Notes: generated from the sequence alone by a model not told the origin. A stretch of 64,000 bases of DNA from Mariniflexile gromovii (GCF_017814435.1 NZ_JAGJCB010000007.1:1-64000); one strand, 5' to 3'. Numbered from the stretch's first letter, positions 9,245 to 17,756 are shown. Numbers and translations are program-made.

Positions 9245-10153
9245 TTACTGATTACTTAAATCAAATTTTCTTTTTAACAATCTTAAATTTTTTAGGACCG
9301 CATTTAGCAATACGGTAGTGATAATTATAACTGCTCCATAATAAAAAGATGTGCTCATATGTTCCTTTTCAGGAAACAAAAAAATGGCCATAAAAATACC
9401 GTAAATAGGTTCCATATTGTAGCTTAAAACTACGGTATACGGACTTATAACTTTCATTACGTGAACTGCGGCAATAAAGGCGTAAGCGGTACAAATGGAA
9501 GCTAAAATAAAAAGGTAACCAAAATCTGTAACACTTAGGTTAAAGAATTCTGTGGAAAAACCACTTCCAAAAATTAAAATATAAATGGATATAAATAAAA
9601 CACCACTTAAAAATTCGTAAAATGAAATAACTGTTGCGGTATGTTCTTTTAGAAATTTGCCGTTCAATACCGCAAAAAGTGATGATAAAAAGGCCGATGT
9701 AATTCCTAAAACAATGCCATCTATATACTTTAATTCGCTTTTAGTAATGACAAAAACACCTAATATAACAATAATTCCAAAGAGGATTTCGTACCAAATA
9801 ATACGACGTTTATAAATGACGGGCTCTATCAAAGATGCAAAAAAAGCACCACAAGAAAACATTGCAAGTGTTATAGATACGTTTGAAGCATCTATGGCTC
9901 CAAAAAAAGTAATCCAATGTAAGGCTATGATAATGCCAGCAACTGATAATCTTAGAATGGATTTCGGGTTAATTTTTACATCAATATTAGCTATTTTAAC
10001 ATAAATTAAAATTAAAATAGCCGCCATTACCATTCTAAACCAAACTAAAGGAATGGCTGTGATGGTAATCAATTCACCTAAAATAGCAGTAAAGCCAGCT
10101 ATAAAAACTAAAAAGTGAAGATGTAAGTGATTTTTTAGCTTAACGTTTAGCAT
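9245..10153 (-). CDS. EamA/DMT family membrane transporter
   Basis: This 302-residue integral inner-membrane protein has about ten hydrophobic segments arranged as two repeats, the layout of drug/metabolite transporters. The substrate cannot be told from sequence. The start at 10153 (MLNVKLKNHLHLHFLVF) overlaps the end of the upstream lptG-like gene by 14 bases, which suggests translational coupling. A start at 10192 in the same frame would add 13 hydrophobic residues and overlap further. Family assignment is firm; function is not. Confidence 0.85.
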   Translation of the reverse strand: MLNVKLKNHLHLHFLVFIAGFTAILGELITITAIPLVWFRMVMAAILILIYVKIANIDVKINPKSILRLSVAGIIIALHWITFFGAIDASNVSITLAMFSCGAFFASLIEPVIYKRRIIWYEILFGIIVILGVFVITKSELKYIDGIVLGITSAFLSSLFAVLNGKFLKEHTATVISFYEFLSGVLFISIYILIFGSGFSTEFFNLSVTDFGYLFILASICTAYAFIAAVHVMKVISPYTVVLSYNMEPIYGIFMAIFLFPEKEHMSTSFYYGAVIIITTVLLNAVLKNLRLLKRKFDLSNQ

Positions 10154-11222
10154 TGCGCAAAAGGAAAATAGCAAGAATACCAAAAATAACATTTGGAAAC
10201 CAAACAGCTATTAGTGGAGAAAAATCGGATTGTTCTGCCATAACACCGAAAATTTTATCGAAAAACACAAAAACCATCGCAATACAAATACCAACTGCTA
10301 AATTTACTCCCATACCGCCTCGACGTTTTATAGAAGATACCGCCACGGCTATAATAGTTAGAATATACACAGAAACGGGTAAACTCCATTTTCTGTATAG
10401 CACCAATTTGAAACGCCCCACATTTGATGAACCTCGAGCTTCTTCTTTTTCTATAAATTGCTTCAAATCGCCGTACATTTTAGTTTCAGCGGCGTAAATT
10501 ACAGGTATTAAATCATCAACATCAAAAGCAAAAAGTGTGTCCTTGGTTTGTTCAATCTCCAATACATCTTCATTGTCACCTATCGTTCTTTTAACGTAAT
10601 TAGTCAACCTGTAAGTGGTGTCTTCTTCAATATATCTTATGTTATTCGCCGTAATTTTATACTTTAGTTTGTTTTTTTCAAAATGTTCTAAAGTAAAATT
10701 ACTTCCGTTTTTATTTGCTACATCAAAACTACTCACATAAATCATGTCGTTGTCATTAATTTGCCTAAAAACATTTTGGTCAGTATCTTCAAAAGCCGTT
10801 TTTCCTTTTTTTAGATATTTATAAGTAAAATCATTAAATCCCTCACTCGCTTTTGGTGCTAAAAAAAGACCTAGCAAAATAGACAATATAGCTACCACAG
10901 TAGCCCCTATTAAATAGGGTCTTAAAAACCTTGAAAATGACACACCCGAACTTAAAAAAGCAATAACTTCGGTATTATTTGCTAGTTTTGATGTGAACCA
11001 AATAACCGATAAAAACAAAAACAGCGGAAACAAAAGGTGTGCAAAATAGATGGTAAAGTCATAAAAATAGATAAGAACCTCGCCAATTGGCACTTCATTC
11101 TCAAGAATTTTTCCAATTTTTTCAGCAAGATGCACCGTTATTCCAATAGGAATAAACAGCAACAACATCATAAAAAATGTAAACAAATAACGCTTTAATA
11201 TGTACCAGTCTAGTATTTTCAT
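10140..11222 (-). CDS. LptF/LptG family LPS-export permease
   Basis: This 360-residue protein is a membrane subunit of the LptB2FG ABC transporter that extracts lipopolysaccharide from the inner membrane. It starts MKILDWYILKRYLFTFFMM, typical of YjgP/YjgQ proteins, has three hydrophobic segments before a large periplasmic domain (about 125-275) and three after it, and ends with positively charged residues. The LDWYILK start and GVSFSRFLRPYL segment favour LptG over LptF, but this is not decisive. It lies downstream of tgt and overlaps the DMT transporter gene. Confidence 0.87.
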   Translation of the reverse strand: MKILDWYILKRYLFTFFMMLLLFIPIGITVHLAEKIGKILENEVPIGEVLIYFYDFTIYFAHLLFPLFLFLSVIWFTSKLANNTEVIAFLSSGVSFSRFLRPYLIGATVVAILSILLGLFLAPKASEGFNDFTYKYLKKGKTAFEDTDQNVFRQINDNDMIYVSSFDVANKNGSNFTLEHFEKNKLKYKITANNIRYIEEDTTYRLTNYVKRTIGDNEDVLEIEQTKDTLFAFDVDDLIPVIYAAETKMYGDLKQFIEKEEARGSSNVGRFKLVLYRKWSLPVSVYILTIIAVAVSSIKRRGGMGVNLAVGICIAMVFVFFDKIFGVMAEQSDFSPLIAVWFPNVIFGILAIFLLRNAKR

Positions 11223-11274
11223 CCTCTCCCAACCTCTCCAAAGGAGAGGAGTTTTGGTTTTTTGTTTGGTGTTT

Positions 11275-11302
11275 GGTTTTTGGTTTTTGGTTTTTGGTTT
11301 TT
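11275..11302. repeat. tandem 7-bp repeat, ggttttt x4
   Basis: Four perfect copies of ggttttt run from 11275 to 11302, preceded by several imperfect gtttggt-type copies back to about 11251. The array lies between lptG and tgt and would be transcribed in the lptG leader. Confidence 0.9.
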
Positions 11303-11312
11303 AAGTAGAAAT

Positions 11313-11389
11313 AACTTTTAACTTTTAACTTTTAACTTTTAACTTTTAACTTTTAACTTTTAACTTTTAACTTTTAACTTTTAACTTTT
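11313..11389. repeat. tandem 7-bp repeat, aactttt x11
   Basis: Eleven uninterrupted, perfect copies of aactttt fill 77 bp and end two bases before the complement of the tgt stop codon. The unit has the same length as, but a different sequence from, the neighbouring ggttttt array. Perfect arrays of this kind usually vary in copy number by slippage. Here a change would alter only the tgt-lptG spacer, not a reading frame. Confidence 0.95.
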
Positions 11390-11390
11390 T

Positions 11391-12521
11391 TTACAATCTA
11401 TTATCCATTTGTTTTACCATTTGGTCTTTCCAAGTTCTAAAATCGCCTGCTAATATATGTTTTCTTGCTTCGCGAACCAACCATAAATAAAATCCTAAAT
11501 TATGAATGGTAGCAATTTGCTTTCCTAACAATTCATTAACGGTAAACAAATGCCTTAAATAGGCTTTGGTATATTCGGTATCTACAAAGGTTATTCCCAT
11601 CTCGTCTACAGGTGAAAAATCGGCTTCCCACTTTTTATTTTTAATGTTGATGGTACCATGCGCAGTAAACAACATACCGTTTCTGGCATTTCGGGTTGGC
11701 ATCACACAATCGAACATATCAATACCTAACGCTATATTTTCTAAAATATTGATAGGCGTACCAACACCCATTAAATAACGCGGTTTATCTTCTGGCAAAA
11801 TAGCGGTAACCACTTCGGTCATGGCATACATTTCTTCGGCAGGTTCTCCAACTGAAAGCCCGCCAATAGCATTACCAACTGCACCTGCATTGGCAATATA
11901 TTCGGCAGATTGTTTTCTTAAATCTTTATAAGTACTTCCTTGTACAATAGGAAAAAACGCTTGGTTGTAATCGTATTTCAAAGGTGTTTTTGCTAAATGG
12001 TTGATACATCTATCCAACCAACGGTGCGTCATGTGCATCGAACGTTTTGCGTAGTTATAATCGCATGGGTAAGGTGTACACTCATCAAAAGCCATAATAA
12101 TATCGGCACCAATGCTTCGTTGAATTTCCATCACGTTTTCTGGTGTAAACGTATGGTAGCTGCCATCTATATGCGATTTAAACTTAACACCTTCTTCCTT
12201 AATTTTTCTATTTGCTGAAAGCGAATATACTTGATACCCACCAGAATCGGTAAGAATGTTTCTATCCCAATTCATAAATTTGTGAAGTCCACCCGCTTTT
12301 TCAATAATATCGGTTTGAGGACGTAAATATAAATGGTAGGTGTTTCCTAGAATAATATCTGGATTTATTTCGTCTTTCAATTCGCGTTGATGCACCCCCT
12401 TTACAGTTCCCACCGTGCCAACCGGCATAAAAATAGGAGTTTCAATAACACCATGATCGGTAGTTATACTCCCTGCTCGTGCTTGACTTTGGGTGTCTTT
12501 CGCTTTTAATTCAAATTTCAT
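11391..12521 (-). CDS. tgt: tRNA-guanine transglycosylase without zinc cysteines
   Basis: Tgt exchanges guanine-34 for preQ1 in tRNAs with GUN anticodons, a step in queuosine synthesis. The 376 residues carry the catalytic features: TDSGGYQ with D92, FDECTPYP with D146, GGLSVGEP at 220-227 and the nucleophile D271 in MFDCVMPTRNARNG. The zinc site, normally CxCxxC plus a histidine, is altered. The segment aligned to it (about 305-316, SPVDEMGITFVDTEY) has G, T and D where the three cysteines are expected, while the histidine in TIHNL (H340) is kept. This may be a lineage trait. The gene precedes lptG on the same strand. Confidence 0.94.
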   Translation of the reverse strand: MKFELKAKDTQSQARAGSITTDHGVIETPIFMPVGTVGTVKGVHQRELKDEINPDIILGNTYHLYLRPQTDIIEKAGGLHKFMNWDRNILTDSGGYQVYSLSANRKIKEEGVKFKSHIDGSYHTFTPENVMEIQRSIGADIIMAFDECTPYPCDYNYAKRSMHMTHRWLDRCINHLAKTPLKYDYNQAFFPIVQGSTYKDLRKQSAEYIANAGAVGNAIGGLSVGEPAEEMYAMTEVVTAILPEDKPRYLMGVGTPINILENIALGIDMFDCVMPTRNARNGMLFTAHGTINIKNKKWEADFSPVDEMGITFVDTEYTKAYLRHLFTVNELLGKQIATIHNLGFYLWLVREARKHILAGDFRTWKDQMVKQMDNRL

Positions 12522-12580
12522 CTAGTGTTTTTATCGCTTTTATAAGTTGGCTATGCATATTAAAATAGCACTTTGGTTGG

Positions 12581-12588
12581 CAAAGATA
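12581..12588 (-). promoter_or_regulatory. probable -7 element of tgt promoter
   Basis: On the minus strand the sequence reads tatctttg, the same perfect TAnnTTTG as at thrS, about 60 bp before the tgt ATG. No clear TTG is seen at the usual upstream distance, so the site is supported by the -7 match and position only. Confidence 0.5.
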
Positions 12589-12814
12589 AATAACTGAAAA
12601 ATGATATTGATTGTTATGAAAAGAAAATAATTTGATTTTGGCAGCGTTTTTGATAACATGATAACATCTAATTTTCGATTAACAAATAATCTAGATGCTA
12701 AATTCATTTGTATTATATAAAAAACACAAAGAATTATATAACACCTAAGGATGCTGCATTATATATTTTTGAAAAGAAAAAGAAAAAACTCAAGTCTAAT
12801 TAAAAACGAACAAC

Positions 12815-13429
12815 ATGAAACATTTAAAAAGTAAATTGAATGCTAGCAAAAAAACAGTTTTACTAGCTTTATTTTTAGTAGCAACATTGTCTTATACTTA
12901 CGCACAATCTGGCACTGGTTTTGGTTTAAAAGGTGGATTAAACTATAATGCCAATAGTGATTATTTCGAATCTATTGGGGATAATGCACAGCATCCAGAC
13001 AGAAACGTAGGCTACCATATTGGTGTATTTGGAAAAATTGGAAACCAAATTTATCTTAAACCAGAACTAGTTTATACCAGCACAAAAAGTGATTATAACG
13101 ATGATAGTTTTAAAATGCAAAAACTAGATGCCCCAGTATTATTGGGTGCAAAAGTAATTGGTCCTCTTAGTGTTTTTGCTGGTCCTTCATTTCAATATAT
13201 TTTAGATTCTGAATTTGATGGAATTACAATAGACGATATTGAAAATGATTTTTCAGTTGGCTTGAATTTTGGTATAGGACTAAACTTTAATAAAGTTGGT
13301 ATTGATTTGAGATATGAGCGTGGATTTAGTGATAATGAAGCTACCTTTATAAACAATAACGGTGTTGGTACTAGCCGATTAGACACCAGACCTGAACAGT
13401 TAATTTTAAGCTTATCGTTATTACTATAA
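12815..13429 (+). CDS. outer-membrane beta-barrel (porin-like) protein
   Basis: The 204-residue product has a signal peptide ending near TYAQ (residue 31) and a mature part with repeated short glycine- and aromatic-rich strands (GFGLKGGLNYN, VGYHIGVFGKIG, VGLNFGIGLNFNKVGIDLRYERGFSD), ending in hydrophobic residues. This is the pattern of the small outer-membrane beta-barrel family (PorT/OmpW-like) common in Bacteroidota. A possible -7 box tatttttg lies at 12764-12771. The gene is single and followed by a terminator. A specific function cannot be given. Confidence 0.85.
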   Translation: MKHLKSKLNASKKTVLLALFLVATLSYTYAQSGTGFGLKGGLNYNANSDYFESIGDNAQHPDRNVGYHIGVFGKIGNQIYLKPELVYTSTKSDYNDDSFKMQKLDAPVLLGAKVIGPLSVFAGPSFQYILDSEFDGITIDDIENDFSVGLNFGIGLNFNKVGIDLRYERGFSDNEATFINNNGVGTSRLDTRPEQLILSLSLLL

Positions 13430-13450
13430 ACACAAACTGTCATAAAACAA

Positions 13451-13477
13451 AAAACCTCACAAATTGCGAGGTTTTTT
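13451..13477 (+). terminator. bidirectional terminator between convergent genes
   Basis: An 8-bp stem pairs aaaacctc (13451-13458) with gaggtttt (13468-13475), followed by T on the right and flanked by A on the left. It therefore serves both the barrel-protein gene on the plus strand and the FKBP lipoprotein gene on the minus strand. Confidence 0.8.
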
Positions 13478-13494
13478 GTTTTATATATTCCTAT

Positions 13495-14475
13495 TTAACT
13501 CTTTTTTATTATATCGGTTTTGTCTAAATAATTAGGAATACCGTTTCCGTTTGAATCGTCGTTGGTTGGGTCTCCATCCTTATTGATATCTTCATTAATG
13601 GTTGAAATACCATCCCCATCATCATCTGTGTCTAAAAAATCAGGATTACCATCGCCATCAGTATCATCATCAGTAGTGTCTGATAAATCTTCATAATTAA
13701 TATTGAACTGTCCATCTCCATTTAAGTCTTCAAGGTATGATGGAATACCATCTCCATCATGATCATTTTCAGAAGTTTGTAACAATTCAAATTTAAAAAT
13801 TAAAGGTGAATACGCTGGAATTGCAGTAGTAGCACTTGAAAAATAGGCTAAACCCGAAGGAAGAAACATAATCCCTAGTCCTTTGTTTAGAAATGACACT
13901 GTCCCATCTCCATTTTCCACAAAACTTTCTGCTGTATTAAATTCTGGAAACACATGTCTCCAACCTTCTAAGACAACTTCAGTAATCAAATCAAAATCAG
14001 TTGGATTTACAGAATAATCAAAAACTGCATCATCAAGTGTAAAACCTTCATAATTTACTCTAATATCATCTGCAAATTTAGGCGATTTACTACCACCACC
14101 TTGGTTTAATCTAAGCACATAATACTCGTAATCTGTATCAGCATATTTTACAGATTTCTTTTCTAATTTTGGTGCCAAAACATCCCCATTTTTTAATAGT
14201 GTATGTCCAACAGGAATGTCTGCCGCTGTTTGATTCTCTAATAACTTAGTAATAACAATATCTGAAATACTAACATTGGTACCCAAAGATTCTATTTCTT
14301 CAGAATTATAATAATGTGTGTTTAGATATGTATTTAGAGAAATTATATCCTCCTCCTGTTGTACTGTCCTATCTCTTATTTCAATCAAAACGGGATCTGG
14401 TTCATCATCTTTTTTACACGCTAGTACACCAATAGTTAAACATATTAGATATAAACTTACTTTTCTTAAATTCAT
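13495..14475 (-). CDS. FKBP-type prolyl isomerase lipoprotein with Ca-binding repeats
   Basis: A signal peptide ends in a lipobox (GVLAC), so the protein is anchored in a membrane. Residues about 120-240 match FKBP in order: VNYEGFTLDDAVFDYS, VLEGWRHVFPEF, GLAYFSSATTAIPAYSPLIFKFELLQ. The C-terminal 85 residues contain repeated DxDGDG-type loops (DHDGDGIPSYLED, DTDGDGNPDFLDTDDDGDG), the calcium-binding thrombospondin type 3 pattern. The FKBP loop after DYS is short and the usual aromatic pocket is only partly kept, so catalytic activity is uncertain. ATG at 14475 gives a compact signal peptide; 14487 is the alternative. It is not in an obvious operon. Confidence 0.82.
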   Translation of the reverse strand: MNLRKVSLYLICLTIGVLACKKDDEPDPVLIEIRDRTVQQEEDIISLNTYLNTHYYNSEEIESLGTNVSISDIVITKLLENQTAADIPVGHTLLKNGDVLAPKLEKKSVKYADTDYEYYVLRLNQGGGSKSPKFADDIRVNYEGFTLDDAVFDYSVNPTDFDLITEVVLEGWRHVFPEFNTAESFVENGDGTVSFLNKGLGIMFLPSGLAYFSSATTAIPAYSPLIFKFELLQTSENDHDGDGIPSYLEDLNGDGQFNINYEDLSDTTDDDTDGDGNPDFLDTDDDGDGISTINEDINKDGDPTNDDSNGNGIPNYLDKTDIIKKS

Positions 14476-14631
14476 GTGTTTATTCAATTTTCTTAGCAGG
14501 TTTCTTGTAAATTCTTTTTTTGATTTAATAAATCTTAAAAGAATGTTTCAATAATCCTTATTTTTGAGGCGCAAGATACAATTTAAAATAATTTTGCATA
14601 ACAACATTAACGTAGTTTTTTCAATAATTGT

Positions 14632-15009
14632 ATGCGTATAGATAAGTATTTATGGTGTGTTAGATATTACAAAACTAGAACCCTAGCAACAACAGCCTGT
14701 AAAAAAGGGCACATAAGGGTAAACCAAGAAATTGTAAAACCCAGCAGAGAAGTTTATGCCCAAGATATTATTGAGTTACGCAAAGACCAAATAAACTACC
14801 GGCTTACCGTAAACGATATTCCTGAAAGTAGAGTTGGCGCCAAATTAGTGGATATTTATAGAACCGATACCACGCCTAAAGAACAGTTTGAAGCGCAGGA
14901 GCTTTTAAAATACTCGAAAGATTATTACAGGAAGAAAGGTGTTGGCAGACCTACTAAGAAAGACCGAAGGGATATTGATGATTTTAAGGATGATGATTCG
15001 GAGGAATAA
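14632..15009 (+). CDS. hslR: S4-domain RNA-binding protein, Hsp15-like
   Basis: Hsp15 binds stalled 50S subunits carrying nascent peptidyl-tRNA after heat stress. The 125 residues begin directly with an S4 fold, MRIDKYLWCVRYYKTRTLA and KKGHIRVNQEIVKPSREV, followed by a charged C-terminal tail (KKDRRDIDDFKDDDSEE). Length and layout match HslR-like proteins. It shares the neighbourhood with a phosphoribosyltransferase and aroK. Confidence 0.85.
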   Translation: MRIDKYLWCVRYYKTRTLATTACKKGHIRVNQEIVKPSREVYAQDIIELRKDQINYRLTVNDIPESRVGAKLVDIYRTDTTPKEQFEAQELLKYSKDYYRKKGVGRPTKKDRRDIDDFKDDDSEE

Positions 15010-15172
15010 AAAGTATAAAATTCCAAAAATAAAATTCCAAATTCCAGAAAATAAAAATTCCAAATTTTAAAAAGGAAACTACTATTTAAAAAAACAACTT
15101 CCTTTGAAAAAAAAAAATTAAAAGAAACAGGTAAAAATGAGTAATTTTATACCTTAAAACAATGCTACAGCT

Positions 15173-15676
15173 ATGAACGTTACCAATAATGTAATATTAA
15201 ACCACGACGAGATTAACCATAAAATAAGACGTATTGCTTTTCAAATATATGAAAACAATGTATATGAAAAAGAGGTGATTTTAGCTGGTATTGATAGTAA
15301 TGGTTACATTTTTGCGAAAAAGTTAAAAACGGTACTTCAAAAAATATCAGACATAAACCCGATACTTTGTAAAGTGAGCATTGATAAAAAAAACCCACAT
15401 TTACCTATAAAAACATCTATTCAGGTGGCTGATTATGAAAATAAATCGTTGGTTTTAGTTGATGATGTTTTAAATTCTGGCACTACCCTAATTTATGGTG
15501 TTAAGCATTTTTTAAATGTGCCTTTAAAACAGTTTAAAACGGCTGTTTTAGTAAATAGAAACCATAAAAAATACCCTGTAAAAGCCGATTTTAAAGGTAT
15601 TTCTTTATCAACCTCGCTACATGAACATGTTAACGTTGTACTAGACGGTAAAAAATTTGAAGTGGTTTTAGAATAG
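15173..15676 (+). CDS. phosphoribosyltransferase domain protein
   Basis: The 167-residue cytoplasmic protein has the type I phosphoribosyltransferase PRPP loop VLVDDVLNSGTT at 94-105. In the N-terminal half, VILAGIDSNGYIFAKKL fits the first loop of the fold. It resembles PyrR and other purine/pyrimidine phosphoribosyltransferases, but the substrate-specificity hood is not diagnostic. It lies tail to tail with aroK and the two coding regions overlap by nine bases (15668-15676). Confidence 0.82.
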   Translation: MNVTNNVILNHDEINHKIRRIAFQIYENNVYEKEVILAGIDSNGYIFAKKLKTVLQKISDINPILCKVSIDKKNPHLPIKTSIQVADYENKSLVLVDDVLNSGTTLIYGVKHFLNVPLKQFKTAVLVNRNHKKYPVKADFKGISLSTSLHEHVNVVLDGKKFEVVLE

Positions 15677-16189
15677 CAGAAGTACTAATTCTTCAATAAT
15701 ATCCTTTTCTGTTTTGTTATCGGTCGTTAAAGTAACGTTTGCCAAACTATAAAACTGTGAGCGTTCAAAAAGGTGCTTCCCTATAAATTCGGCTAATAGC
15801 TCGTCCGTTTCAATATGAGCAATTAATGGACGTTTACCCTTCTCATTCTTTAACCGTTCAATTAAAGTGGGTATAGAGGCCTTTAAGTAAATACTTTTTG
15901 CGTTGGGTGCACTCAAAATCACATCCATATTATTACTGTAGCATGGTGTACCTCCACCTAAAGACAAAACCAGATTAGTTTTAGTAGCCAATAATTCACT
16001 TAAATATTGTGTTTCTATCTTTCTAAAATGAATCTCCCCTTTTAATTTAAAAATATCTTTAATTGTTGAATTTTCTTTATCTTCAATATAATCATCCAAA
16101 TCTAAAAACTCATAGTTTAGTTTTTTAGCTAAAATTCGGCCTAAAGTAGATTTACCGGAAGCCATATACCCAATTAAAGTTACAATCAT
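15668..16189 (-). CDS. aroK: shikimate kinase
   Basis: AroK phosphorylates shikimate at the 3-hydroxyl in the chorismate pathway. The 173 residues are full length. The P-loop GYMASGKST lies at 7-15, LDLDDYIE (about 29-36) supplies the shikimate-binding and magnesium aspartates, R56 is in HFRKIE, GGGTP is at 78-82, R120 lies in the lid (KGKRPLI) and R143 in ERSQFY. All expected catalytic and substrate contacts are present. Its 3' end overlaps the convergent phosphoribosyltransferase gene. Confidence 0.95.
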   Translation of the reverse strand: MIVTLIGYMASGKSTLGRILAKKLNYEFLDLDDYIEDKENSTIKDIFKLKGEIHFRKIETQYLSELLATKTNLVLSLGGGTPCYSNNMDVILSAPNAKSIYLKASIPTLIERLKNEKGKRPLIAHIETDELLAEFIGKHLFERSQFYSLANVTLTTDNKTEKDIIEELVLLLF

Positions 16190-16334
16190 TTTTACCGTTA
16201 TAAATTGATTATTAAAAACATACGTTTAAGAGATGCAAAAAAACAAAAAATTCTTTAAAAAAAGCCTTGTTTTATTGAAAATAGGTTTTATATTTGCACC
16301 CGCTAACAACAACACGATAGCACAACAAAAAAAT

Positions 16335-16407
16335 GACCTGGTAGCTCAGTTGGTAGAGCATTTCACTTTTAATGAAAGGGTCCTGGGTTCGAATCCCAGC
16401 CCGGTCA
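16335..16407 (+). tRNA. tRNA-Lys (UUU)
   Basis: The 73-nt cloverleaf has a D-arm gctc/gagc, an anticodon stem tttca/tgaaa with loop cttttaa (anticodon TTT, about 16368-16370), and a T-arm ctggg/cccag with loop ttcgaat. The discriminator is A and CCA is not encoded, usual for Bacteroidota. The acceptor stem gacctgg/cccggtc pairs at six of seven positions; the fifth pair is T opposite C. Confidence 0.95.
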
Positions 16408-16431
16408 CTAAGTAGGATATCATCCGAAATC

Positions 16432-16470
16432 AAAACCTTGTTAATCATATGATTAGCAAGGTTTTTTGTT
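16432..16470 (+). terminator. terminator after tRNA-Lys
   Basis: The outer stem pairs aaaaccttg (16432-16440) with caaggtttt (16457-16465), and the inner sequence taatcatatgatta (16442-16455) continues it. A run of T follows. The other side faces the end of the LacI-family gene at 16519, so it may serve both directions. Confidence 0.8.
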
Positions 16471-16518
16471 TTTTATCAACTCAATTCTGTAAACATATTT
16501 TAATTTAATAATTTCACG

Positions 16519-17598
16519 TTATTGCTTTAAATCATTTTCAAACATCCGTTGGGTGGCATCATTATAATCTACATTTTCTTTAGTAAGAATATCTATTGGA
16601 AGGTATAACTTGTCATTTAAAACTTTGTTTTTCACAAGATAATTTGATACAATTCTTACAGCTTCATACCCTTGGTCAAAAGGTTTTTGAGAAATTAAAA
16701 AAAGTACTGTATTGTTTTTTAAACAGGCTACATTTTCAGGTGTATTATCAAACCCAATCAATTTTAGATATTTTTTTTGTTCTTCAGATAACACATCAAC
16801 CACCGCCGAAATTCTACTTGATGGCACAAATAACCCTTTTATTGATGGAAATTCTTCTAAAAATTGATGAACACTGGATGCCAAATTCATCCTATCTCCA
16901 AAGCTTTGTACTTTTAATTCGTATAACACACTTTCAATTGGACTCCCTTCATAATAATCCTTAAACCCTTGGATGCGTTTTGCAATGGCTTGATTATCGC
17001 CAGTACTTGTACTTGTTTTCAGAATGCCACAACCCGATCCATCGGGCAAACTCAGTTTCATTAATTTACCCGCAATATACCCCGACATATAAGAATCTTG
17101 ACCAACATACACGCTACCTTCAACACCTTCAATATCTACATTTAAAAAAACATACGCTGTCTCAGTTTTTTTTAATTCTCTAACAATTAAATGGGTCTCC
17201 TTAATAAACATGGGTACTAACACCACCGCTTTAGGCTTCGTTTTAATCAAATTATTAAAAGTCTCAACATAAGATTCTGGACTATATTGGTTAAATTTAA
17301 AGTAAGTTACATTTACCCCAATATTCTTAACTTCTTCACTTCCTTTTAGCAAACCTAAATATGGTAATTTCCAAAAGGAGTCGGTTTTATTATATTCCGG
17401 AATTAAAACAGCTAAATTATGGTTGTTTTTCATAGCCAACGCACTAGCAACAGGATTAATACTAAAATTTCTGCGCTCAAGTATTTTTTTAATTTTTTCC
17501 TCTGTTTTCTTTGAAACACCACCCCTGTTATGCAAAACCCTATCAACCGTTCCTTCTGAAACATTGGCTTCTATTGCTATATCTTTTATTCTTACCAT
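16519..17598 (-). CDS. LacI-family transcriptional regulator of uronate genes
   Basis: The 359-residue protein has an N-terminal LacI-type helix-turn-helix (VRIKDIAIEANVSEGTVDRVLHNRGGVSKKTEEKI, in segments across residues 2-40) and a hinge, then a periplasmic-binding-protein-like sugar-binding domain (about 60-345). It is divergent from the uxuB-uxuA pair, and a perfect 12-bp palindrome with a central CG lies at their promoter, so it is very likely their repressor. The inducer would be a uronate intermediate such as fructuronate or KDG, by analogy. No signal peptide is present. Confidence 0.88.
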   Translation of the reverse strand: MVRIKDIAIEANVSEGTVDRVLHNRGGVSKKTEEKIKKILERRNFSINPVASALAMKNNHNLAVLIPEYNKTDSFWKLPYLGLLKGSEEVKNIGVNVTYFKFNQYSPESYVETFNNLIKTKPKAVVLVPMFIKETHLIVRELKKTETAYVFLNVDIEGVEGSVYVGQDSYMSGYIAGKLMKLSLPDGSGCGILKTSTSTGDNQAIAKRIQGFKDYYEGSPIESVLYELKVQSFGDRMNLASSVHQFLEEFPSIKGLFVPSSRISAVVDVLSEEQKKYLKLIGFDNTPENVACLKNNTVLFLISQKPFDQGYEAVRIVSNYLVKNKVLNDKLYLPIDILTKENVDYNDATQRMFENDLKQ

Positions 17599-17674
17599 GA
17601 ACTATTTAAAGATTTTAATTGCTATTGAAAGTCATCAATATTTTTAGCAAGTTAACAATTAAATTTATAAAAAC

Positions 17675-17704
17675 GTGTGCGCACACTATTTTTTGTTATA
17701 TTTG
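17675..17704 (+). promoter_or_regulatory. LacI-type operator and uxuB promoter
   Basis: A perfect palindrome gtgtgcgcacac with CG at its centre lies at 17675-17686. Ten bases later is tatatttg (17697-17704), a perfect TAnnTTTG -7 element. The operator occupies the space where the -33 element belongs, so a bound repressor would block polymerase. An even-length palindrome with central CG is the usual LacI-family operator form. The distance from the -7 box to the uxuB ATG is about 52 bp. Confidence 0.7.
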
Positions 17705-17756
17705 TATTCGTTCAAAAAGAAGCATACAATATTATCAACTAAATAAAAAAGAATTA

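Noticed and set aside
11251-11389. Repeat array as CRISPR
   Set aside because: Units are 7 bp with no spacers and no cas genes nearby.
16233-16415. 60-residue frame over the tRNA
   Set aside because: It covers the tRNA-Lys gene and has no independent support.
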